This document shows positions 50,844 to 59,575 of a stretch of 64,000 bases of DNA, piece after piece. The DNA comes from Henriciella sp045287255. Lineage in GTDB: Bacteria; Pseudomonadota; Alphaproteobacteria; Caulobacterales; Hyphomonadaceae. The position numbers and the translations under genes were made by a program. The stretch spans positions 2,480,001-2,544,000 of the forward strand of contig NZ_CP137142.1 of the NCBI RefSeq assembly GCF_045287255.1. The letters are read 5' to 3'. The first letter of the stretch is position 1, and each line of letters starts with the position of its first letter. The notes under the pieces are model-generated. The model saw only the letters and a program-made list of their open reading frames with translations, ran no database searches and was not told the DNA's origin.

Positions 50844-51992
50844 ATGCCTCAAGCATTTTCAAACGGGATAGCAGCACCCACACCGTCGCAGGACACAGTG
50901 ATTGTCGTCCCCTGCTATAATGAGGCAGAACGGCTGAACACAAATGCGTTTGTCGACTTCGCGTTGACCCATCCCGGCCTGAAATTCCTGTTCGTCGATG
51001 ACGGTTCTAAAGACGGGACGTTAGCCATTCTCGCGGGCATGCAGATCCGCGCACCACATGTCCTGGATGTGCTCGCCCTGCCTCAGAATGGCGGCAAAGC
51101 CGAAGCCGTTCGGCAAGGCCTTCTCTATGCCTCCCGGTCCGGCGCGCGCGCGGTTGGCTATTTCGACGCAGACCTCGCGACCCCGCTTGAGGCGATCGTC
51201 GATCTTGGCCGGGTTCTGGACAATCTCGAAAGTGTCGATGTGGTCTTTGGCTCACGCCAGATGGGGCTGGGGCGCAAGATTTTTCGTGAACCGAAGAGGC
51301 GTCTGGTGTCCTTTATCTGCGCCAGCCTCGCCCGCGTTGCGACCGGGCTGCCTTTCTCTGACACTCAATGCGGGGCCAAACTGTTCCGGAACAGTCAGGC
51401 CCTGCGCACCGCAATCTCGACCCCATTCAAGGCCGGGTGGTTATTTGATGTTGAACTTGCTCTGCGCCTGTCCGCCAGCCTCGCCCCCTATCAGCAACGC
51501 TTCTACGAACTCCCGCTGATGGAATGGACCGAGATTGAAGGCTCCAAGATTACCTCAACCGACGTATTTCGCAGTGGCTTTGTGATGCTCGGCCTGATCG
51601 CCAAGCGCTGGTCGATCAAGCATGAATTCCGACGCCGGGCCGATCAGACCATCCTGAGCACCCAACCTAAAGTCACACTCTATGGCCACTTTGACCAACA
51701 GGATATCGCCTCCCTACGCCTGCGGGCGCAAACACAGGGCGACTTCGCCCAAATCGACCTCTCACAGGTCGAGCAGTTCGGACCATCCGTCTTTCCGGCA
51801 CTGATTGGCATCTGTGATAGTATTCGGGCCCACGGCGTCGAGCCGTCTATTCTTCTGCCCGATGATGACGCTATTTGTCAGGCCGCTGAGCGGTCTGGGC
51901 TCGTGGCCCTATATGACTGTCGCCGCGTGATCGCTCAGGTTCCGGCAAAGCGTCCACAGACAAGCCAAGACACGACCCGCAAGGCGGCCTAG
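50844..51992 (+). CDS. GT2 glycosyltransferase with C-terminal STAS-like domain
   Basis: A 382-residue protein. The N-terminal 240 residues form a GT-A family 2 transferase of the dolichyl-phosphate-glucose type: VIVVPCYNEAERLN, FVDDGSKDGTLA and YFDADLATPLEAI. There is no transmembrane helix after it. From about residue 275 to 365 a second domain resembles STAS (sulfate transporter/anti-sigma antagonist): FAQIDLSQVEQFGPSVFPAL followed by a helix and GVEPSILLPDDDAICQAAERS. The ATG at 50844 has GGAG nearby and lies downstream of the predicted sigma-54 start point. It leads a tight three-gene operon. Confidence 0.78.
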   Translation: MPQAFSNGIAAPTPSQDTVIVVPCYNEAERLNTNAFVDFALTHPGLKFLFVDDGSKDGTLAILAGMQIRAPHVLDVLALPQNGGKAEAVRQGLLYASRSGARAVGYFDADLATPLEAIVDLGRVLDNLESVDVVFGSRQMGLGRKIFREPKRRLVSFICASLARVATGLPFSDTQCGAKLFRNSQALRTAISTPFKAGWLFDVELALRLSASLAPYQQRFYELPLMEWTEIEGSKITSTDVFRSGFVMLGLIAKRWSIKHEFRRRADQTILSTQPKVTLYGHFDQQDIASLRLRAQTQGDFAQIDLSQVEQFGPSVFPALIGICDSIRAHGVEPSILLPDDDAICQAAERSGLVALYDCRRVIAQVPAKRPQTSQDTTRKAA

Positions 51993-51995
51993 AGC

Positions 51996-53261
51996 ATGAC
52001 CTCGCTATCCTCAGGCGTCCAAACACGCGCGCGTCAGCTCGCGCGTGCGCCCAGTACGATTATCTTTCTCTCGGCCAATATCGCCAATGCCGCCAACCTC
52101 GTCTTCAACATGGTGTTTGCGCGACTGATGGGCCCGGACCTGTTTTCTGATCTCGCCCTTCTGCTCACCCTGAAACTCGCGGCGCTCTCACTCTTTTCGG
52201 CCATGCAGTTCGGGTTCTCAAAGATCACAGCGCTGATGCATGCCGATGAGCAGCGCCAGGCCGATATGGTGGCCGGCCTCTCCAAGCTCAGCCTGAAAGT
52301 CTCGATCCCGGTCTTCTTCCTGCTGTTCGCCGGGGTGGATGGTCTGGCGCGATTGCTGGCCATGCGGGATCCGATGACCCTGACCCTCGTGCTGCTGATT
52401 ATTCCGGCGCTTGTTCCAATCAGTCTGTATCGCGGGGTCGCTTATGGTCGCATTGATGTCCCACGCCTTGTCTCATCCTTTCAACTGGAATGGGTCGTCC
52501 GGCTTCTGGCCGGGCTCGCCCTTTGGTTTGCGGGCTTTGGCCTGTTGGGCGTCACGCTGGCGCTGGTCGCTTCCGCCTATATTGGCGCGCTGTTCGCAAG
52601 TCGCAAATCTGACCGGACGGCATGGCGCAGACGTCAAGCACACAGCGCGTCCGATGGCCTTCTTGCGCTACAGGCAAGTGCTCCATTTCTGGCAATCCAG
52701 ATCGCGCAAATCCTGATGCTGGATGGCGAGCTGTTTATCGCCAAGGCCGTCTTGCCGGGTACAGAGGCTGGGTATCTGGCCGGACTCGGTCTGATCCAGC
52801 GTATCTTCTTCTTTGCCTTCCTGTCCTTTGCCGCACTCCTGCTGCCCATGGTCGCCCGAAAGACGGCCGATCAGGATACCGTAGGGGCGCGGCAGGACCT
52901 CTCAAACATGCTGGCGGGCCTGACGGCCCTGGCGATTATTCCACTGACTGTCCTCACCCTGTTTTCTCCCTTCATTTCCGCGCTGCTCTTTGGCGTGGCT
53001 TTCCGCCCGATGGCCCCATGGGCCCCTATGGCCGCGATGAGCGCCCTGAGCTTTGCGATTGCCCATCTCGCCATCACCTATTTTGTCGCCCGCGATTATA
53101 CCGGGCGCGCCTATGGCTTTGCCGGGGTCGCCCTGCTGCAATTTCTGGCGCTTGTTCTGGTTGCTTCGATATGGCCGAGTCTGGCTGCGATCGTCACCGC
53201 AAAATTCTTCATCATGATTGCTATCGCCATTGGTGCGATCGCCATGGTCGCAAGGACGTGA
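51996..53261 (+). CDS. Wzx-like polysaccharide flippase
   Basis: A 421-residue polytopic membrane protein of the MOP superfamily, oligosaccharide flippase group. The start has IANAANLVFNMVFARLMGPDLFSDLALLLTLK, the common opening helix pair of Wzx proteins, and about twelve hydrophobic segments follow. It would move a lipid-linked oligosaccharide to the periplasmic face. It starts 3 bp after the GT2-STAS gene and ends 3 bp before the large membrane protein, so the three are certainly one transcription unit. Confidence 0.85.
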   Translation: MTSLSSGVQTRARQLARAPSTIIFLSANIANAANLVFNMVFARLMGPDLFSDLALLLTLKLAALSLFSAMQFGFSKITALMHADEQRQADMVAGLSKLSLKVSIPVFFLLFAGVDGLARLLAMRDPMTLTLVLLIIPALVPISLYRGVAYGRIDVPRLVSSFQLEWVVRLLAGLALWFAGFGLLGVTLALVASAYIGALFASRKSDRTAWRRRQAHSASDGLLALQASAPFLAIQIAQILMLDGELFIAKAVLPGTEAGYLAGLGLIQRIFFFAFLSFAALLLPMVARKTADQDTVGARQDLSNMLAGLTALAIIPLTVLTLFSPFISALLFGVAFRPMAPWAPMAAMSALSFAIAHLAITYFVARDYTGRAYGFAGVALLQFLALVLVASIWPSLAAIVTAKFFIMIAIAIGAIAMVART

Positions 53262-53264
53262 GCC

Positions 53265-56200
53265 ATGAGCCTGGTCAAGCGCTCATCGGCCCATGAAGCC
53301 CGACGGCTCGTCTATCTTGCGCTGTTTCTGGCCATTACCCTGCATGGTGGATTGCTGCCCTTCACGCTGGGCCAGACCTATGACGCCCATATCCACATGT
53401 TCTTTGGCGACCATTACCACCGCAGCTGGTTCGACCCATGGGAGCCGCGCTGGTATACCGGCTTCACCGTCACCGCCTATCCACCCGGCAGTCACCAGCT
53501 GATCGGGCTGCTCCTCTATCTTGTTCCTCACAAAGCCGCTTTCATTATTGTTCAGGTTCTGGCGGTCCTGATCCTCGTGCTTGGTGTCTATCGGTTCTCC
53601 CGGCTCTGGGTCAGTGATATGGCGGCGGCTCTGGCCAGCCTGCTCTGTGTTGGCTCAACCGCGATCGCCGAAACGGTACACATTTTTGGACAATTGCCGA
53701 CCACGCTGTCCCTGGGCATCTTCCTGAATGCGACACCGCATGTTTATGCTTGGGTCCGACAGGGGCGGAAACAGGACATCCCCTTTGCCCTGATCCTGAC
53801 TGCTGGCGCAACAGCGGCTCACCATGTCACCCCGATTTTTGCGACCCTTTTTTTCGTGGTCCCTTTAGGCTTGCGGGCATGGTCAGCCAGCCTCCCGCCA
53901 GACACCAGCCTATTCGCGCCTTCTAGCTGGCCGCCCCTACCACACTTCACGGCCGCGCCGATACGCGGGCTGATCCTTGGCCTGATAATGCTTCTGGTGA
54001 TCATCCTTGTTGTCTTCCCATACTGGCATTGGTCAGTTACGGACCCGATCACGCAGGTCAGCATTCCCCATGGCAGCCGCGAAAGCTTCCTTGAATACCC
54101 AAATTTCGGATTGATGTTTTTCATCATCCCATGGGGGCCTTTGCTCGCCATCATCCCTTATGTGATCTGGTGTGTGTTTCGCACCTCCCTTTGGCCGCTG
54201 GCTCTGTCAGTCCTGATCTGCCTCTTACTCGGCACGGGCGGCACAACCCCGCTGCCACGGCTCATCTTTGGCTCGGCTTTTGATATCCTGACGCTTGATC
54301 GGTTCACTTTCTGGGCCGTGATCATGACGCTGCCCTTTGCCGGGGCGGCTTTGGTTTCACTGCTGTCAGGGTCTGCGCGACGGGTTGTGAATGCAGCTCT
54401 AGGCCAGGTGGTGACTCAGGTTGCGCTGGCAGCCCTTGTCATAGCCTATGCCCTGACCGGCGTGATGGTCGCGGCGCTCCCTTTGGTCAAACCGACACAA
54501 CCCGCCCCACTCGACCCCGATCCCATCGTTCAGTTCATGGCCCGGGATGATCATAATCGCTGGCGTTATCTCACCCTCGGTTTTGGCGATCAGTTCGCCT
54601 ATCACTCCGCGCTGATTGATGGCCTGTCTGTGGATGGCAATTATCATTCGGCGCGGCGCCTGCCCCACCTCACCGCCTACTCGGTCGAGCGTCTGGAGAA
54701 CTCCAAATATCTTGGCCTTCCCGGCCTTAGCGCCCTGAAGCAAATCATCACCAATGCCGAGATGTATAATCTCAAATACATTTTCTCCAATGATGCTTTC
54801 TATGACCCACTCCTTTACTTTGGTGGCTGGACGCGCCTGCAACGCTTGCGCAATGGCGTTGTCGTCTGGGAGAAAGTCGGGGTTTCACCTATCGAGTTTC
54901 CACTGCCCAGACAGACGCTTGCACCATACAAAACGATCATGTGGGGCACGATCCCGCCAGCCAGCCTACTGCTGGTGTTTGCAGCCTTGTTTGGTCTGGC
55001 CATCACGGGCCAGCTGATCCCGACACAGGCGCACGGACGAGCGCCTCAAGCCCCTCGCACGCCGAACCCAAAGACGGTTCTGATCATGCGCTATACAAGT
55101 CTCACACTAGCAGGTATCGCGTTCGCCCTGGCCGCCATCATCAGCCTGCGACCGCACGCGCAAGACAATGCCGAAGCCACACTTGAACAGTATTATACGG
55201 ACCTGGACTTGCGGGATTTCGAAGCTGCCTATGACAAGCTCCTTCCCGGCTTACGGCCTGACTTCCAAACCTATCTCAAGACCTTGCGCAATCGGGGCGG
55301 TCTGATCGGGTCCTATGCCAAGCTGGCCGACATCAAGATGGCCAGCCACACGCTGTCACCAACTAAAACACAAATCAAAACCACCCGCACATATCTGAGC
55401 GCGCTTGGTACACAGGATGTTGAAAGCACGGAAACCCTTATTCTGACCGAGGGTGGCTGGCGGGTGAAAGACCCGATCACCCCGAAGACCCTGACCCATG
55501 CCCTGACCACACGTGAAATTGAAGCCGCCTCGCAGGATCTCTCCGTGACGCGTATGCCGATGCGTGGAACCGGCGCGGCGAGTCTGGATCGGCCCCGCGT
55601 CACCGCCTCTGAACCTGTTCTGGTCAATCTGGGACCACGCCTGAAAGTCGTCGGTGCCGTGACCAATACCGCGACCTATCCCGCTTGCCTCGACATCACA
55701 GCCAAGGCGCAATTCGGTAAGAACCAAAGCGTATTGCAGCATATGGGGGATCTCGGCAGTCATCGACTCTCGCCCAGTGAAACCCGGCATTACAGCATCG
55801 AATTTGAGGGGGTTCTGGACTTACAGGACAGCCCTGCCGCGCAAGGCACCCCCGCCAAAGGGTTCCGCCTGCCCACCTTCTCAACCGACCCGGAAGCGGT
55901 CGAAGTCAGGGTCGCAACCTTTCCATGCCCGACCAGCAGTATGCCAGGCCTGATCATCGATAATGTCGATACGACAGACCCGGAATCGCTGGGGGTCACC
56001 CTGACCAATCATGGCACGCGCGTGGCGGACATTGTCAGACTATCCCTCACCTATTTTGATGCACAGGGGCGCGCGATTCTGATTGCGCCCTATTATCTGG
56101 AAGCCAACCTCATCCCCGGCGAAATTCGGACAGAGACAGTCCCGCTTTACATGGCAGAGCCCGTGCGTGTTGTGCGGGTCCTGGATCAGCCTTTGGTCAA

Positions 56201-56321
56201 CGGGCAGGATTATGAGCACGAGCCTGAAGCAGCATCGATAAAACTGCCGCTTGATCCATCATCCTCGTTCGCAGCAGTTTCGATTGAGCTGGACGCGATG
56301 CCCTTCGCCCCGACACGATAA
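53265..56321 (+). CDS. Large GT-C-like membrane protein with NTF2-like and beta C-terminal domains
   Basis: A 1018-residue protein. Residues 1 to about 620 contain many transmembrane helices; the first periplasmic loop has an acidic motif (TYDAHIHMFFGDHY) and PRWYTGF-x-YPPGS, the layout of GT-C glycosyltransferases and of the PF10131-like membrane group. From about 630 to 755 there is an NTF2-like domain (ATLEQYYTDLDLRDFEAAY, ending TEGGWRVKDP), and from about 775 to 1005 one or two beta-sandwich domains. It may polymerise or decorate the exported glycan with an isoprenoid-linked donor. That role is inferred from fold and operon, not from a known family member. Confidence 0.68.
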   Translation: MSLVKRSSAHEARRLVYLALFLAITLHGGLLPFTLGQTYDAHIHMFFGDHYHRSWFDPWEPRWYTGFTVTAYPPGSHQLIGLLLYLVPHKAAFIIVQVLAVLILVLGVYRFSRLWVSDMAAALASLLCVGSTAIAETVHIFGQLPTTLSLGIFLNATPHVYAWVRQGRKQDIPFALILTAGATAAHHVTPIFATLFFVVPLGLRAWSASLPPDTSLFAPSSWPPLPHFTAAPIRGLILGLIMLLVIILVVFPYWHWSVTDPITQVSIPHGSRESFLEYPNFGLMFFIIPWGPLLAIIPYVIWCVFRTSLWPLALSVLICLLLGTGGTTPLPRLIFGSAFDILTLDRFTFWAVIMTLPFAGAALVSLLSGSARRVVNAALGQVVTQVALAALVIAYALTGVMVAALPLVKPTQPAPLDPDPIVQFMARDDHNRWRYLTLGFGDQFAYHSALIDGLSVDGNYHSARRLPHLTAYSVERLENSKYLGLPGLSALKQIITNAEMYNLKYIFSNDAFYDPLLYFGGWTRLQRLRNGVVVWEKVGVSPIEFPLPRQTLAPYKTIMWGTIPPASLLLVFAALFGLAITGQLIPTQAHGRAPQAPRTPNPKTVLIMRYTSLTLAGIAFALAAIISLRPHAQDNAEATLEQYYTDLDLRDFEAAYDKLLPGLRPDFQTYLKTLRNRGGLIGSYAKLADIKMASHTLSPTKTQIKTTRTYLSALGTQDVESTETLILTEGGWRVKDPITPKTLTHALTTREIEAASQDLSVTRMPMRGTGAASLDRPRVTASEPVLVNLGPRLKVVGAVTNTATYPACLDITAKAQFGKNQSVLQHMGDLGSHRLSPSETRHYSIEFEGVLDLQDSPAAQGTPAKGFRLPTFSTDPEAVEVRVATFPCPTSSMPGLIIDNVDTTDPESLGVTLTNHGTRVADIVRLSLTYFDAQGRAILIAPYYLEANLIPGEIRTETVPLYMAEPVRVVRVLDQPLVNGQDYEHEPEAASIKLPLDPSSSFAAVSIELDAMPFAPTR

Positions 56322-56326
56322 TCCCG

Positions 56327-56785
56327 TCAGGCGTATTTCAGCGGCAAACGATTAGTTGATTTGATAATCTCCATGGCAAAGTGCGAGGAGACATCAGAGA
56401 AATCGACCAGCTTGATCAGGCGGCGATAGACGGAATCATAGGTCCCGATATCCGGGCAGACGATCTTCATCAGGTAATCCATCTCGCCGCTCATTCGGTA
56501 GACCTCGACAATCTCTTCAATCTTCGATGCCGCGGCCTCAAACGCCTTCAGCCATTCTGTATTGTGCATATTGGTCTTCACGCTCACAAACACGGTCAGC
56601 GGAATACCGAGCGCTTCCCGGTCCAGCACAGCCACACGTCCGGTAATGATCCCAGCCTCTTCAAGCCGTTTCAGACGCTTCCATGTCGGGGTGACACTAC
56701 GCCCGATCCGTTCGGCGAGATCCGCAACTTGCAGGCTGGCATCCTCCTGCAAAGCTTCCAAAAGCTTCCTATCAATATCATTCAT
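56327..56785 (-). CDS. Lrp/AsnC family transcriptional regulator
   Basis: A 152-residue regulator: an N-terminal winged helix (DIDRKLLEALQEDASLQVADLAERIGRSVTPTWKRLKRLEEAGII) and a C-terminal RAM ligand-binding domain (VFVSVKTNMHNTEWL, VYRMSGEMDYLMKIVCPD). Members sense amino acids and bind as oligomers. It is convergent with the polysaccharide operon (5 bp between stops) and has no target visible next to it. It is divergent from the DUF6356/transporter pair across 125 bp, which could be its target. Confidence 0.92.
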   Translation of the reverse strand: MNDIDRKLLEALQEDASLQVADLAERIGRSVTPTWKRLKRLEEAGIITGRVAVLDREALGIPLTVFVSVKTNMHNTEWLKAFEAAASKIEEIVEVYRMSGEMDYLMKIVCPDIGTYDSVYRRLIKLVDFSDVSSHFAMEIIKSTNRLPLKYA

Positions 56786-56910
56786 CTATTTTTGACCCCT
56801 AAAGGAGAATGAAATTCTACAACAATGTCATTTTGTATAACGCTTTAGAACGGATTTCTAGCCACTTCGCGATATCAAGTACTGCAGACAAAACGAAGGA
56901 GTGCTGACCA

Positions 56911-57156
56911 ATGAAACTGTTCACTGAACATCCCGCAACAGCCGGGGAGTCCTATTTCGAACATATGGGCAGCGCGATGTCTTTTGCGGCGGCAATGTTT
57001 ACCGCCAGTCTTGCCTGCTTCCTCCATGCGTTCCTCCCATTCTTGTTCAAAACGCGCGGCAGAGACACGATCAGCGATCTATACGTCCGCATGGTGACGC
57101 ATCGCCACAAGGACGCCATCCCGCCAGAAGGCTCCCTGCGGGCAAGCCGGCGCTAA
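56911..57156 (+). CDS. DUF6356 family small membrane protein
   Basis: An 81-residue protein opening KLFTEHPATAGESYFEHM, followed by a single hydrophobic segment (about 25-47, CFLHAFLPFLFKTRGRDTI) and a basic tail (LYVRMVTHRH). This matches the DUF6356 pattern common in Alphaproteobacteria. A transmembrane protein of unknown function. AAGGAG lies upstream of the ATG. It is 6 bp before the YeiH-type transporter gene, so the two are likely co-transcribed. Confidence 0.75.
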   Translation: MKLFTEHPATAGESYFEHMGSAMSFAAAMFTASLACFLHAFLPFLFKTRGRDTISDLYVRMVTHRHKDAIPPEGSLRASRR

Positions 57157-57162
57157 AACCGC

Positions 57163-58200
57163 GTGATCACCGCTAAACCCTTCCTGGCATGGCCTGATAC
57201 AGGCCTTGTTGATAGCTTGCGCAAGCTTGCACCGGGCCTGTTGCTGGCCGGAACGATTGCCTTTGCGGCAAAGTTCGTTTCCGCTGAATATGGCGGCCCG
57301 GTCATCCTGCTCGCTTTGCTGCTGGGGATGGCGTTTAATTTCCTGTCCTCGAGTCAAGACTGCGCGCCGGGGATCGATTTTGCCAGCCGCTCTGTCTTGC
57401 GCATTGGTGTTGTCCTGATGGGCGCTGCGATCACGATGGAGAATATCGTCGATCTTGGCCTTTCAACCTTCTTACTGGTTGCCTGTGGGCTGACTTTTGC
57501 CCTGATCGGGGGTTACTGGATCGGCCGCTTGTTTGGCCTTAAGCCTGAACACGCCATCCTGACCGCCGGGTCTGTCGGCATTTGCGGAGCATCCGCCGCC
57601 ATGGCGATTTCCTGTGTCCTGTCAAAGTCCAAAGAGACCGAACAGAACACGCTACACACTGTGGTTGGCGTCACCACGCTCTCAACCCTGGCCATGGTGC
57701 TCTACCCGCTGCTGACGCGGTTTTCAGGTTTTGATGATGTTCAGGCTGGCACCTATCTTGGCGCAACCATCCACGATGTCGCGCAGGTGATCGGTGCGGG
57801 CTATCTGATTTCTGATGAGGCTGGCCAAACCGCCGCCATCGTCAAGCTGACCCGCGTCGCCATGCTCGCCCCCATCGTTGTGATGATTGCCCTTTTTATC
57901 AAAAGCAGAGGCCAAGGAAGCGGCAAACCCTCCAAAACGCCGGGTATACCGCTTTTCGTCCTTGGCTTTGTTGCCCTGATGATTGCCAACAGCCTCGGGT
58001 GGCTGCCACGCGGGTCCAGCGAGATCATGTCAGACGCCGCGCGCTGGTGCCTGGTTATCGCCGTGGCGGGCCTTGGCGTGAAAACCTCAGTGCGCGACCT
58101 GATCGGCATGGGGCACAAGCCCGTGCTCGTCCTCTGTGTCCAGACCGCCGCGCTCGCCGCCTTTGCCTGGCTCGGCCTGATGCTGATCGCGGCGCTGTAG
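57163..58200 (+). CDS. YeiH-type putative sulfate exporter family transporter
   Basis: A 345-residue polytopic membrane protein of the Cons_hypoth698/YeiH family. Typical segments are ILLALLLGMAFNFLS, LRIGVVLMGAAITM, the central SVGICGASAAMAISCVL, GTYLGATIHDVAQVIGAG and the C-terminal RDLIGMGHKPVLVLCVQT. About ten helices. The family is annotated as putative sulfate exporter without direct proof for most members. It starts with GTG 6 bp after the DUF6356 gene and is divergent from an Lrp-type regulator. Confidence 0.88.
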   Translation: MITAKPFLAWPDTGLVDSLRKLAPGLLLAGTIAFAAKFVSAEYGGPVILLALLLGMAFNFLSSSQDCAPGIDFASRSVLRIGVVLMGAAITMENIVDLGLSTFLLVACGLTFALIGGYWIGRLFGLKPEHAILTAGSVGICGASAAMAISCVLSKSKETEQNTLHTVVGVTTLSTLAMVLYPLLTRFSGFDDVQAGTYLGATIHDVAQVIGAGYLISDEAGQTAAIVKLTRVAMLAPIVVMIALFIKSRGQGSGKPSKTPGIPLFVLGFVALMIANSLGWLPRGSSEIMSDAARWCLVIAVAGLGVKTSVRDLIGMGHKPVLVLCVQTAALAAFAWLGLMLIAAL

Positions 58201-58240
58201 CGGTCGCGCTTATCCCGGTTGAACCTCGGTAAAGCGACCG
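58201..58240. terminator. Possible bidirectional terminator stem between convergent genes
   Basis: CGGTCGC (58201-58207) pairs with GCGACCG (58234-58240) across the convergent stops of the transporter and the dehydrogenase. The loop is long and there is no T tract, so it is weak evidence. Confidence 0.25.
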
Positions 58241-59499
58241 CCGTCTTTGGCGAGGCGTTTCAGGGTTTCGCTCGGTGCAAACCGCTCATCCTCTGCGCCC
58301 AGACGCTCCATGGTCGCAAGGACCGCTTCCGCGCCCACCATATCGCCATACAGCATTGGGCCACCTTTATCGGCAGGCCAGCCATAGCCGTTGAGCCAGA
58401 CAATATCGATATCGGAAGCGCGTTGGGCTTTCTTCTCCTCAAGGATTTTCAGCCCCTCATTGATCATCGGGTGGATACAGGCGGCAATAATCTCATCCTG
58501 CGCCGGGGCCGCGCCAGCCTCAACGCCTGTGATCTCTCTAATGATCTTGGCGGTTACCTCTGATGGGATCGGGCGGCGATTTTCGTCATAGTCATAATAG
58601 CCAGCACCGGTCTTCTGGCCGCGGCGGTCCAGCTCACATAGCTCATCGCGGATCGGATTGGCCGTCTTCGCGCCTTTCTTCCAGCCAATGTCGAGCCCGG
58701 CAAGGTCAGACATCTGATACGGCCCCATGCGGAACCCGAACGCGTTTAGCGCCGCATCGACATCCCAGGGCATCGCGCCTTTCGCCACCAGTTTCTGGGC
58801 CTGCGTCTGCCGGGCAAACAGGATGCGGTTGCCAACAAAGCCCGGGCAAACCCCGACCAGAACCGCGATCTTGTTGATCGTCTTGGCTAGATCCATACAG
58901 GTCGCGATGACATCATCAGCGGTATGATCCGCGCGCACAATTTCCAGCAGCTTCATGACATTGGCAGGCGAGAAGAAGTGCAACCCAATGACATCTTCCG
59001 GCCGCTTGGTGACGCTGGCAATCTCATCAATATCCAGCGCCGAAGTATTCGTCGCGAGGATCGCCCCTGGCTTCATCACGCGGTCGAGGTCGGTGAAGAT
59101 TTTCTTCTTCAGGTCCATATCCTCGAACACTGCTTCGATGATGAGGTCGCAATCAGCAAAGTCCTCCATGCTCAGCGTGCCGATCAAGCGGCCCATCCGC
59201 TCCTCGACCTCTTCAACCGGGAACCGACCCTTATCGGCGCTGCGCTGATAGTGTCCGCGCACGGTTTTGAGACCGCGATCCAGCGCGTCCTGCTTTTGCT
59301 CCAGAATGATGACCGGGATGCCCGCTGTGGCAAAGTTCATCGAGATACCACCGCCCATCGTGCCCGCACCAATGATGCCGACTTTCTCGATCTTGCGGCG
59401 CGGCGTGTCGGCAGGAACATCCGGAACGGTCCAGGCATCCCGCCCGGACTGAGCAATATAATCGGAAACTTCAGCGGGGGTCATCGCGATGGCAGGCAT
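58210..59499 (-). CDS. 3-hydroxyacyl-CoA dehydrogenase (lacking the crotonase domain)
   Basis: A 429-residue NAD-dependent enzyme of beta-oxidation. After about 37 residues comes the Rossmann motif VGIIGAGTMGGGISMNFATAG, then the catalytic region (IGLHFFSPANVMKLLEIV) and two C-terminal 3HCDH helical domains (KGAMPWDVDAALNAFGFRMGPYQMSDLAGLDI; DIVWLNGYGWPADKGGPM). The short leader PADTPRRKIEKVG is like the linker between the crotonase and dehydrogenase halves of FadB-type enzymes, so this may be a naturally shortened FadB. It is on the minus strand, downstream of guaA. Confidence 0.88.
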   Translation of the reverse strand: MPAIAMTPAEVSDYIAQSGRDAWTVPDVPADTPRRKIEKVGIIGAGTMGGGISMNFATAGIPVIILEQKQDALDRGLKTVRGHYQRSADKGRFPVEEVEERMGRLIGTLSMEDFADCDLIIEAVFEDMDLKKKIFTDLDRVMKPGAILATNTSALDIDEIASVTKRPEDVIGLHFFSPANVMKLLEIVRADHTADDVIATCMDLAKTINKIAVLVGVCPGFVGNRILFARQTQAQKLVAKGAMPWDVDAALNAFGFRMGPYQMSDLAGLDIGWKKGAKTANPIRDELCELDRRGQKTGAGYYDYDENRRPIPSEVTAKIIREITGVEAGAAPAQDEIIAACIHPMINEGLKILEEKKAQRASDIDIVWLNGYGWPADKGGPMLYGDMVGAEAVLATMERLGAEDERFAPSETLKRLAKDGGRFTEVQPG

Positions 59500-59575
59500 A
59501 GGACTTCTCTTTCAATTAGATCCAGCCAGCGTATCGGTTCGCCCTGGCCAGAACAATATCTGACCGTGGGTCAAA

